DNA of 64,000 nt from Hybos culiciformis (lineage: Eukaryota > Arthropoda > Insecta > Diptera > Hybotidae), in NCBI GenBank assembly GCA_964007475.1, contig OZ023273.1:116917812-116981811 (forward strand), read 5' to 3'. Shown one piece after another: positions 38,936 to 50,685 of the stretch. Under the pieces are notes generated by a model. That model did not search any database, was not told where the DNA came from, and worked only from the letters and a program-made list of their open reading frames with translations. The translations under genes were made by a program, and so were the position numbers. Each line of letters begins with the position of its first letter. Position 1 is the stretch's first letter.

Positions 38936-39880
38936 AAGTTAAAAACGAGTTTTCCAAAAAACTGAGGCCAGGCCGCATGAAAAAGTAGAAAATAACTTTT
39001 TTTTCACACACAGAGGTGGACTCAGATTTTTTGATTGGGACGTAAATGATTTGATTCATTAATAGAAAGAATATTCAAGAGAAATGTCCCAATCAAAAAA
39101 TGTGAGTCCACCTCTGTGTGTGAAGAAAAAGTTATTTTCTACTTTTTCATGCGGCCTGGCCTCAGTTTTTTTGAAAACTCGTTTTTAACTTATTTTTATT
39201 TTCTGCTTTTTCACGTTAACTAAATTGTTATTATGTGCTGCATGGATGTTTGAAATAATTTTATGACTAATCATAACGATGAAAATTTTTCCGATGATTT
39301 TTCCGCTTTTTCGGGTTTTCCATGGAGTTTTCTGCAAAAGCAACTTTATGTAACTCATTTCCTGTACAACTTTGTCTCAGGTTGCAAAACGCTCAAACGC
39401 TTCCTTGGTCGGAAAAACTCCGGAAAAGCGTTTTACATGAATTTTCTTCGATATTTTCTGCAAGTTTTCACCATTGTCGGAGAGAAAGTAATGATGCCAG
39501 TTGATAGGGAACTTGATTCTGCATAATTTAGAAAACTTTTTTACCGGAAAATTTTCCGGAAAAGTCGGAAAATTCCGAAAATTTTTTTCGGAAAAATCAG
39601 AAAACTTTGCATTTTTCCTAAAACGGATTTATCACTACTCAAATTTGTACCAAATTTTCAAATGATTTTTACCGATTTTCCGGGTTTTCCATGGAAATTT
39701 CCGCGATAGCTTCAATTGTCACGCGACATGAACCTGTGTGCCAAATTTCAGCTCACTGTGATCACGAAAAGTGGGTCTACGAGAGTGTCGAAAATAGTAA
39801 AGAAATATACAGACAAATTACTTTCCAAGTTTATAAGAATTGTGTCCTCAAAAATAGAAAAGTTATTAAATTAAATTCCT
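38936..39880 (+). mobile_element. Fold-back element, copy B (hairpin plus body)
   Basis: The hairpin consists of arms at 38936-39040 and 39087-39190 around a 46-bp spacer; it is the same element as copy A in the opposite orientation. The body (39191 to about 39880) starts with sequence shared with the left edge of the window and then becomes rich in TTTTCCGG/CCGGAAAA words. The body has an internal duplication: the passage around CGGGTTTTCCATGGAGTTTTC (39315) reappears as CGGGTTTTCCATGGAAATTTC (39679), about 365 bp apart, followed both times by related sequence ending in a CTCAGGTT/TTTCAGCTC region. The open frame 39263-39526 has no recognisable domain and is probably chance. The right boundary is approximate. 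Confidence 0.75.
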
Positions 39881-41040
39881 GATTTATTATTTTTTAATGA
39901 TTAGAAGAACTTTAAAAAATTCTGAAAAATATGTTTAGCCTAAAAAAATTTGTTCAGCACCTAGTTGTGAAGAGGGTATCTTAAATCAAAAACTTAAAAA
40001 CGGGTCTCATACTTCATTTATGAGGTTCTGTTCAACATTTCCCACAATTTTCCATCGATTTTCCCACCACATTTACTTAATAATTTTAGCTTAATTTCTA
40101 TGTATTAGAAATAGAGGTATATAATTTTTTTGCTATACTTTGCCATAGATAATTTCTCTATACATTTTATTTTCATGAAATATATATAGATTATTTAGTG
40201 TTAAAATCCCAAAAATAATTTTCCTTTATCTATTCAAAGTATTTTTGATTTATTATTTTTGATATTATCTAGGTATGAAATATATAGAAAAGAGAATTTT
40301 CTTATTAAAAGGTATATATGTGTGTTTACTAAATATAGGGTTTTTTCCATTAATTTGAAGGGTTCGATGAAAAAATCACTCATCCGATAAAATATCAAAA
40401 CGAACGCTTTATTATGTAGTTTTTGATCGGCATGTTTTTTCACAAATAAAAAAAAAAAAAGAAAACTTATTTACTATATGAAAGAGTAAATAATTGAAAT
40501 GTGTTACCAATTCAAAAATAAATTTTGTTCATTCATATAGACAGAGAGCAACATCATTGTTCGGCACTAAAACCTATTTGTTACATAAGTCCTTTTAAAA
40601 ATCGAATTAAAGATTTGTAAAGAATTATTTAAAATACTGTATTTTGTAGGTATTTATATTTTTCTAACATAACTTTCCGGAATTAGGGTAAATTTTTTTT
40701 TGTTCTACTATGTTGCCTTTTATTTTTCGATCACTAGACTAGAAATGTTGAAGATTTTTAGATTTCTTGATATTAATTTGAACTGATTTGTAATAAATAA
40801 AAAAAAATATGTGAGTCTCGGGACACACGGAAGAAGTGAAACTTCATGGCAAGTAGTATTTTCTGGGAAGGCTAAATAAATATTTAAAATGGCCAAGTGC
40901 ATATAAGATATGACGCCGATTGATTTTTTCGACGGCGACTAGTTGATTTTTGCCCTTCGAATGCTGCGTCAGTCGACTTAAAATTACTTGTTTTGGGGAA
41001 TTCGGCGGCTTAGAAAAAATTAAAACCCAGCGACTGCTTA
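39881..41040. other. AT-rich non-coding DNA
   Basis: No gene recognised. GC rises slightly near 40910-41040 (GACGCCGATTG, CGACGGCGACTAG), possibly the edge of the decayed element that follows. Confidence 0.5.
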
Positions 41041-41560
41041 TACCTTGTTGGCATTCTAATTTAAATTCCACTTATATTCCGGAAAACAAATTACCGTTCG
41101 CATTACAAAATTTGATGAGAAGTGGAATTTAATGATGTATACAAAAATTTAGAAATTTGTTGTTGAAAATTTTGACTTTTTATCTCACTTTTTATCAATT
41201 TTATTTTGTTTTTTTTTTTCATTTTGACTCGAATTTGACAAAAAAAATTGTTGCCACCTATAACAAAATTTCAAAAAGTGAGTGAAAGTAACTATAAATA
41301 TAGAATTTTAACTCTGACAAACTAGAATATGAAAGTGGAATATACATATTCCGGAATATATTTTTATATGAAAAATCCTGAAATATTCCGGAAAACAGCA
41401 TATTCCACAAATATTCTCCTAATGCGAACACCATATTAGAGATAAAAGCATTTAAAAATTCTAAAATACTTTTTAAGCTCAAAAAGTTTAGTGCCATAAA
41501 ATTATTTCAAAATGGCTAGATTTATGGCAACACTGATTGCAGATGATTTCTACTATATTT
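41041..41560. repeat. Decayed inverted-repeat element rich in ATTCCGGAA
   Basis: AAATTCCACTT at 41063-41073 pairs with its inverse at 41120-41130. ATATTCCGGAAAACA occurs twice in direct orientation (near 41074 and 41394), and ATATTCCGGAATAT at 41346-41359 is a perfect palindrome. GTTCGCATTA (41095-41104) is answered by TAATGCGAAC (about 41420). Together these look like the subterminal repeats of a degraded DNA element. No open frame of note. Confidence 0.5.
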
Positions 41561-42135
41561 TAAGCTGTAAACACAATTCCGGTTATTCGCGACAATAATG
41601 TATGAAAAAACAGCAGCGTGGCTTAAATCATGTTTTTATTTTTGTTGCCCGAAAAGTTTAACCTAAAATAATTTTTGCAAATATGCCTGAAAAATTTCAT
41701 GTTTATTAGTACTTCTTCTGAAAAGGAATTGTAAAAAAATATTCCTCCTGCATTTTATTAGTGTAATTTAATGTCAAAAATAAATTACACCAACAAACTA
41801 CAAATTACATTAAGAAAAAATAATATCATAAATAAATTATCTACAAAATAGGTGCATTGGAACATTTTTATTCAGAATACATATTTGTATTCCAAAAACT
41901 TTTTGAAAATTAGCAATAATAATTAATAAATGAAATATTTGTTATTCAATAATTTAAAATAAATTATATTTCCCTTTCAATCGAAAAAAAAAATAGTATT
42001 TTCGACTTTAATTCTGAGCTAATATAGAGTAGGTTATTGCGCTGATAAGCTTCATTAAGTTGCTAGCGGCTGTCGGTTTTATCATCAGCTGACACATAAA
42101 TTTTTTCTTTTTTCTTTTTTTTTTTGCCTTTTTTT

Positions 42136-42215
42136 TTGACAATAATCGTTTGAATTTTGACAATAATCGTTTGAATTTTGTTTTATTTTTTGACAATAAT
42201 TGTTCTGTTTTTGAC
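42136..42215. repeat. TTTGACAATAATCGTTTGAA tandem repeat
   Basis: Two near-identical units of about 21 bp followed by a spaced, degenerate third (TTTGACAATAATTGTTCTG). A local minisatellite. Confidence 0.85.
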
Positions 42216-43380
42216 ACTTACATTTTTTTCACTCTCAATCACAATTCCTCTAAAGAAGTTTCACTTCAATAACTTGTTTGATTATAATTTTTATTCTAAT
42301 TTATTTTGAAAACATTTTTGTTCTTATTCTTTCTTTTAATGTTACACTTTTGAAAATAATATTTATACAATTATTTCAATCATATATTTTTTAAGCTGAA
42401 GTGCCTATTTAATATTCTACATAACGTCTTCTCTAAATTAAACGAAATTCAATGTAAACCCAAAAAGTAAGTTTGCAAATCTAAATATTAATTATTTTTT
42501 GTCGATGCGGACGGATAAGGGTTCTGTACGCAGATTTGCGGAAATTTTTTTTGGGAAATCTACATTGATGTTCTCTTATTGCGTGGAACCTTTTGGTTGT
42601 TTCTAAAAGTTTATTGAACTTATCTGTTTTGACTTCCTTGTTATTAAAAATATGTTTCATTGTTTCTTTTATTTATTAAGTTTTAAAATTTTAGTACACG
42701 GTTTTTATATTTAATGGTTTCTTTATACATACATATACTTTTTATTAAAACAGACCTTTTATTTTATATTTTTTTTATTTTTTTCCTAGTAAATTTTGCT
42801 TTTCTTAACAAACTTTGTACTACTTATTGTTTTTTGTTTAAGAGCTCTTGCTTTTGAAGGTTGTACAATAAAAAAGCTCTTGACAATATAAGTTTAAAAT
42901 AAAAAAGTCTAAGTTGTCTTTTAATAATTGCCGCTCAAATATACAATGAGTAACAGGTTCTTGTCTTTTCATTAAAGGTTGCAAAGTAATTAAAACAAAG
43001 AAAAAATTATGGAATATATTTTCAGAGGAATAAATATTTTATTCAGAGTAAAAAATAATATTGAACGAAGCGAAATATTTTTAGAGTAGGTATTTGACTA
43101 TTAATTAATTTATTCGAACATGAAAATATTTGACTTCTTTATGAGGTCTTTTGTAACAATTGTAACTAATATTGTTAACATTTTCGTTTCGAGATTACGT
43201 TAAAAATTCTTTTAGTTCTGAAAAGATTATTTGGAATATTTTCAGCTTCTATATTTCTGCCATCAACAACGTCTCAAAAGTCTTTTTCTAAAGCGTTGTA
43301 ATTCATTACTTCACTTAATTAACTAATGATAAAAATATCTCAACATGTACGGAAAAGTTTGAAAATTTAAACAAGTGGTC

Positions 43381-43392
43381 GTACGGCCGTAC
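43381..43392. repeat. Perfect 12-bp palindrome GTACGGCCGTAC
   Basis: An uninterrupted GC-rich palindrome in an AT-rich context. It could be a protein-binding site or a remnant of a mobile-element end; no supporting context is seen. Confidence 0.6.
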
Positions 43393-46300
43393 TGTACCCC
43401 TTAATACCACCATTGACCACAGTATGTCATATGTAAAGTAATTTTAAAGTACGAAAATGAATAAAATGAGATTTCCAGCGTCTTTAATGACAAAACATTC
43501 TTTTTTTTATTCATTCAAAGCATTATAATAACGTGCTTCTTATTTCATTTTAGATTTCCGATTGAAAAATAAATCAAATTGTATATAAATACTAAAAAAA
43601 AAACTTTTATTGAATTTTTTGGGAAGCAAAAGGTTTAAGTGTATCGGAATCTATTTTTGAAGAGAAATAAAAATAAAGACGTTTACAAAATATTCTTGAC
43701 AATTTGACAGGCATAAAATTATTATTATATTTTTCCATTTTTTCGAAATATGAAATAGTCATCATAAAGATTTTTAGGTATACTTTAATTTTAGTAAATT
43801 ATTGCATAAATATATAATATGACATAGGTTCAATAAATATAAATATAGATGGATGGAAGAAAATTTTAAATTCAGTTTTTTTCCAGTGAAAGTTTATAAA
43901 ATAAATTTTTTATGATTTAAAGATTATATAAAGGGAAATTTATTTTTTATTATGTTATTTTGAAGATAATTTTTGTGGAATTATTACTTCAATTCAGATA
44001 AAAGATTAGAAGATTATAGAACTACAATAATATGCATGCAATAATTCAGGAAATTCAATTTTAAAAGCTAAAAAATAATTAATAATTTTTTATTTATTTT
44101 GTTTCGTGACTCGTTAGCCTCGACGTTTTACTTATTTATGAAAAATCTACTTTTAATAAGAGCGTAAATATGCTTTTACAAAGTAATACACTTTGTAACA
44201 AGCAAGCGTGTTTTGAAATTAAAACATATGGAAACTAAAAAGATGAGTTTTCATGGAGGAGAAAGTATGAAGATAGGTTATCGGAAGGACTTTGGAATTG
44301 AATTACTCGTAATCATTTATTTACAACATAAGACATAAGACTCAATAAATTTAACTTTTCCTTTTATTATTATTATTATTATTATTTTGTTACATTAGTT
44401 TTGTAATATTTACATATTAATTTGATGAGAAAACTATGAAATATATGAAATATCGTAAAGGAAGTGAGTAGAGCTTGTTTTTTTTGTCACTATTAAAAAA
44501 TAAGGAATAACGTAATTTGATAGTATGTCCTTACGAAATGTACATGAAGTCAATTTATGTTTTGTCTATATATGTTTATTTACCGACATTTCTTATCTGC
44601 GATATTAAATTATCATGAAAAAAATAATTGTTAATATTTCATCAAAAACTACTACTCGGATGGCATTCATAAATTACATGCATAAAATTACATATATAAA
44701 TAAACTCTACTAGTTCTTAATCTACTTAAGTACATAGATTTAAATAGATAAACAGTAAACATTGTGATTTATCTTAATAATAAATTTAGAAGTTTATTGC
44801 ATTTGTAAATAATCCGATGTAATGTAATTTTCATCACAAAAAAATCTACGAGTCCTTCGAGAATTTTTAATGAATTGAAATAAATTTGTATTTACATATA
44901 TAAAACTCTTGTAAACATGCAACAAAGAATATTCCATATAAGTCCTAGCAGTAATATAAATTTTATTTTAAAACTTCCGATTTAAAATAAAAAAAGTAAA
45001 AAATAAAAACGCCAATACATTGCTGTACAGTGTACAACATATAGCAATATAGTATAGCTAGTAATCTATGGTATAATTTAATTTATATTCTACATAAATA
45101 TATGAAGAAAATAATATATGTTTCCATTCAGGTTAAAGTTTTAAATTTTACAATTTTATAAACATGAAAAAATAATTTTTTTTTTCAAAACATTATGATT
45201 TACAGTGCATTCGGGAATCAAAAACAAGAAAATTACTTTAGTGCGAAACTTAAAAAAAAACAAAAAAATTAAATAAACTATGCTATAACTGAAGGGGGAT
45301 TTACTTGGAAGTTAAAAATATGTATATATGTGCACTTGTGCAGTCATAATGTAGGTATATAGTATGAAAGTATGGTAACAATAAATTAATATTTTTTTTT
45401 TTTAAGGAAAGAGAAATGAATATAACTATACTATTGTTGTATCTAGAAAAAATTAAAAAAAAGTAGTACATATGACTTATATGTAATTATATGTTATAAC
45501 TAAACAATGTACCTACTTTATATAAGTGTTATTGTTTAAGAATATCAGGTGCAACATATATTAGAAAAAGTTCAAAGTTTAAGTAACATTAAACAAAAAT
45601 TAACTATAATATGACGTGACTAACATGTCCACAGTAGTCGCAAAAAAGTTTGATACGGACAAAAATCGAGAATTTTTTTGGATTCTTCCTTCATCTTAAA
45701 TAATTTTTTAATCTTTTTGTGATTTCTAATAAAATTACATCTCATAATATATTTTATAAATTCATTAATTCCTTTTTTGAACTGAAAAAATTTATTTTCT
45801 ATTATTACATTTTTTTATCCTAAAATCTTCTGGATGTGGCAAATTTTTTTTGTAATGCCTTGTTTATAGCTAATTTACCTATCTAGAAAAATGGTGCCGC
45901 AAAAACCGATTTTCTAGTTATTATTCTATTTATATTTAAGCAAATTTACTGAAAATGAAGATATTAATTTTATCTATTTTTCGTAAAAAGAATTTTTTAA
46001 AAATATTTTCAAATAATTAAGAAAATTGAATTTATTTTTTTTTGGTATCTGAAAAATTTGATTACTTCACAAAATTATTTTTTTGTTTCTTTTTCATTAC
46101 GTTTCCTACCTATCATAATATTTTTTTACGATACCTTTCCTGTCAAAAAATTTTTTTTCGTTTTTTTTTATATATATTTTTTGCAGTTGATTTTTTACTT
46201 TCAGATAAAATTAGCTGTGAATAGGTTTCCGGAACATTCCTCCAAAAATTACTTTACTGTGGTAGCTATAAACAACGCATAACTCAAGGGATATTATGTA

Positions 46301-49300
46301 ACGGATTGGGCTGTTTTTAATTCGAAACAAAATGGGAAAAGAAGTGCTTGTGCTAATTAAAAAATTTCTATAATGACAGCACATATGATATTACGACAAT
46401 ACACAATACTATCAGAAAATAAAAGCATTTGTTATTGTTGAAAAAAAATTTATAATCTCTTGACTCCTGACTTACTTTTACAACCTAGGAATTTTCATTA
46501 GAATAACTAAAATATTTAACGTAAATATATTAGACGCGACGCTTGAAAGTTTACTTTTAAAATTTAAGTGAACATTATTGGAGAAAATTCGGTTTATTAA
46601 TTTTTCATTTTTATTTAAAAATTATAATTTAAATATGTATATAAAGAGACGATTATTATACTTCTAACATAAGGTCATCATTTATTTTCTTTATTATTGT
46701 GGTAAATTATAGTCAAGCGTTTAGTTAACATTGTTTTAGACAGTATTCCATGAAAAATTCTTAAAAAAAAAGAAAAACAAAAAGAGTGATGACAGTGTTA
46801 TGACTCCCTTGAGGAAAACAACAAATGATTTTTCGCTCTGTTAAGATTTTTAAATTTTTTATTTTCATTTTTCAGTGAATTTATTATTGCGTGTTCTATT
46901 TTCCACAGAATTGAAATAAAAAAAAAAGTATATTTTCAGTTTTCATTTAATTTTTTTTATTTTTGGAAAAATTATATGTACACAAAAGATGATTTCTTTA
47001 TTTTAAAAAATATTATTATACGAACATTAATATGCATACAATTTGAACATAGATATAGTATGTATATTTTTTACCCTGTGAAAAAAGGGATATTTTTTTC
47101 TACATTTTATATACATATACATACAGAATTCATGTTATTTATAAAATAGAGAAATAGAAGGAGAAACAGAGAAAAAAGGGATAAGGATTTTTTGTTTTTT
47201 TTCATCTGAAAAGTTGAATTAAGGATATTCTGGTGAATGTTTAATTAGCTTTGGGGTAAAAAATAATTTTTTTTTTCGAACAATAAAAAAAAAAAAAAAC
47301 AAATTAAAAGAGAAAATAAAATCGAGAAATATGTTGCATGTTTTAAGTTCTGAAGAAATGATTTTCATGATTTAAATAAAAGCTTAGTATAATCATATAT
47401 AAAAAAATAAATACAGAACAGAGTACAGAATGAAGTACGGGGCCCGTTTTAACATTTCCGTCGCAGCCAGCTGCTAAACATAATTTTAAGATTTCTTTAA
47501 TACCGATCTCCGAGTAGGCTATTTAAACAATTTCAATAAACGTTTAATCTAAATTGCTGGAGAGAAAAAAATCATACTTATATCCGCACCATATTATACT
47601 ATACCCATTATAAATATGTAGATGTATTTACAGATAATCGATTAAAATGCTATCTAGATTTGACTTAACTCAAGTTATTTATTCTTGCGGATTTTCATTG
47701 AAATTTTTCTTTTTATACAAAATGATATATAGGTCAAGCTGAAGCTGTTATATTCAACACTAACGCGATTTTTTGTTTTTTGCATTTTCTTTTGCTTTAG
47801 AAATATATAACCAAAAAATAAAATGAAATGAAATACCATTTTCATTTTTTTGGTGCGTGAAAACTTTCCAAGATTTTTTATTTAAAAAAATACAGCACTT
47901 TTAAAAAAGATATAATTTTTTTTTGTATGTACTTCAAATAAAATTTATCGCATTTGACTCATTTTTCTATGGGACTAATTTATTGGTAAATTTTTTATTG
48001 CGATTTTAAAGTGTTCACGGAATTTATTACTCTTCAGTTTTTGTATTATACTAAACCCATCTACATTGAACCACAAAATAATCCATAAACTTTACAAAGT
48101 AAATTAGGTTGCAATAATGAGACATTCATTTTCCCAATAGAATTTCCGCAAAAGTAGGAAATAATAAATATAAACAGAATTTTTTTGGATAATGCTTAAA
48201 AGTTTATTGGAAAAAAAGATTAAAAAAATAAAATTTGTAGAGTTTTAATAAATGAATTAATTAAAAAAAAAAAAACAGAATAAAATTACGGGAATATCAT
48301 TTAATTCATGAATGCCTTGGAAATTTGTTATCCTTTGAAATTTTTTTAATTTATGTAAATTGGGATATGGTGCGTGAATGCATTTTATCATTAGAAACCT
48401 AGTTTTCTAGACGTTCATTAATCATTTGGTGCATAGAAATCAGTAAATGGAAATAATATGGAGTGATGAAACAGTTGTACGGTCAAAGTATTCTCTTCAA
48501 AATACATTTGTTGGGCATATATTAAGGATGCCTCTACTGAGATGCTCTATCTGTCCAAATTGATTGAAATTTCATATTTTGTTGGAGATTTATTAAACTT
48601 TATTGTGGTGTGTATATTTTTAGGTTTTTTTTAAGCAAGCTCCCAAAAATATAAAAATTTATTTAATTTAAAAAATAAAATTGTTTGTGTTGTAAACATT
48701 ATTTCCACCTTAAATTCCCAAAATTTAAATCTATACTATATAAGGAATAAAAATTTAAGTTTTAAATGCATAAACCAATTCCAATGATCCTTTTTTTTTT
48801 ATCAAAATTTGATGTAGAGAAAGATTTAAATTTCAATTATCATTTTGATAACTGCCTTTTTTTTGATGAATTTGTAATGATTAGTTCTATGGGTTTGAGA
48901 ATAAAATTATGTTTTTTATAATATAACAAAAAAAAAAAACAAAATATAATTCTTTTTTATTTTTTTTTGTTATTACACGTTTCAATCTATTTCAATTAAT
49001 TTTTTTGTGGTGAAGAAAATTTTGTGATTGGGTTTTGCACGCAAATGAATCATTGAAGAAGAAATTAATTAATGGCAAATAGACAGGATGAATATAGTAT
49101 TTTCATTTTCAGGATATTTTGCAATATTAGATTTTATCAAAATTATTTTTCCGAAACGGATATTTTTATATTTAAAAAGGAAAAAAAAAAAAATTAAGTT
49201 ACACTATTTTTTATTTAAATATGTACTAAAAAGTAGAAAATAAAAATCAGTTATATATGTTATATATATATATGTAACTAAAAATGAAAATTTTCTTGGA

Positions 49301-50523
49301 TTCGCAAATTATACTAGTTTTATTTTCTATATACATTTTCAGTGTAAATTTTTTATTTAAAACTTTTTAATCTCTAACTACCAAACATAAGTCTCAATTT
49401 CAGACTGTTTATTTGAGAACACGGGGCACAAGGACACCTATTGTGTTTTAAATCAAATCGTGTAAAAAGTAGTAAACGGAAAAAAGTCATTATAATTAAA
49501 GAAACCAACCGAAACAAAAATGAATAGAGTTTTAATTTTATGTACATTTAGAATGTGTCTATTTCATTCAAGCAATTTGTTTTTTATGTCGACTCAATAT
49601 AATCAAGAATTATGTTTCTATTAAGAATTTTCTTTACTCTTGAAATTTAATATAAGTTAGTTAGTCGAAAGAAACTTTTTTCATTTTGTACGGATTCCTA
49701 TAATAAAGTGACATATTTATAATTATTTACTAAATTACAACATTATTACTTTTTAGTGTTTGTTTTTAAAAACCGTTTTGGCATTATATACCATATTTTT
49801 GAGTCGCTTTCGCTTGGAAAAGCATAATCTTTGATATACAAAAATAAACATATAATTATTCACAACCAAACAATGTTAACAAATTTTTTAGTTTTACAAT
49901 TTTCTGTTAATGAAGTTGATTCGGAAATTCGTAGAAAGGAATTGTAAATAGCCATAGTAAAAAATATTTTATTCACTTCCTTAACAACATTTGGTTGCTA
50001 ACGTAGTAAATAGTTTTGAGTTTTACAAAACAATGTAAATGTTTCTAACATTGTATGTAATATATATGTATATAATATAATATATAATATATAGATATAG
50101 TTTCATTATAAATGTTACATGTTTACATAGTCAACGTCCTGAATAAATTTATATCAAATTATTTGACTTCCTATAAAATTGCATAACATTAATAGGTATA
50201 TAAAACAAAATATTGAAGTATGTATGTAAATGTGTCTCTAGCTTTTCTATAAGCAATACAGAAATATGTTATCAAAAAAATGTTTATTTTATCTCAAATT
50301 GAAATATCTATTCTAAAATTTTATGCTGCAGTTTGAAGCAAAATGGTGAGGTTCAAAAAAAAAAAATAAATAAAAAAACATGATTGGAATTATGTAATTT
50401 GTAAATGAGAATTTTTAAATGGAAATTCATTTTTTTTGGGTGTACATAATAAAAAGGATTTCCAATTTCCATAATATATATGTAGAAAATTTGAAAAAGT
50501 CCTCAATCAAAAAATAAATGTAA

Positions 50524-50685
50524 TTGAAAAATTATGATAAAAGGCTAGAACTCAGAATCGCTTTAAGACAATTTACTGAAGCTAAAAAGAATGGTGTTAA
50601 AACTGTTATCCCAAAAATTATTAGAAACTCGAAATTACACAACCGCAGAAGAGATTTATGTGTGAAGTGTAAAAATTTATGGTAA
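50524..50685 (+). other. Coding-like island, unidentified
   Basis: A 53-codon frame between TAA 50521-50523 and TAA 50683-50685 reads RLELRIALRQFTEAKKNGVK, then TVIPKIIRNSKLHNRRRDLC, then VKCKNLW. It is rich in Arg, Glu, Leu, Val and Ala, unlike random AT frames, and has a CVKC pair. GTAAAA at 50682 could be a weak donor. No Met-led start is apparent, so a free-standing gene is unlikely; a fragment of a gene or transposase is more plausible. The length alone is within chance expectation for this genome. Confidence 0.3.

Larger units (their letters stand above)
41561..50499. other. AT-rich non-coding DNA
   Basis: About 9 kb without a supported gene. It holds an ATT repeat at about 44364-44386, many poly-A/T tracts and scattered TACATA motifs. 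A small GC-richer spot at about 47435-47475 (GGGGCCCG, GTCGCAGCCAGCTGC) is isolated and unexplained. Open frames at 46042-46282 are Phe-rich AT translations. Confidence 0.55.

Noticed and set aside
39263..39526. 87-codon frame in fold-back copy B as a gene
   Set aside because: It overlaps the repeated body, has no recognisable domain, and another frame of similar size overlaps it, as expected from a GC-richer repeat.
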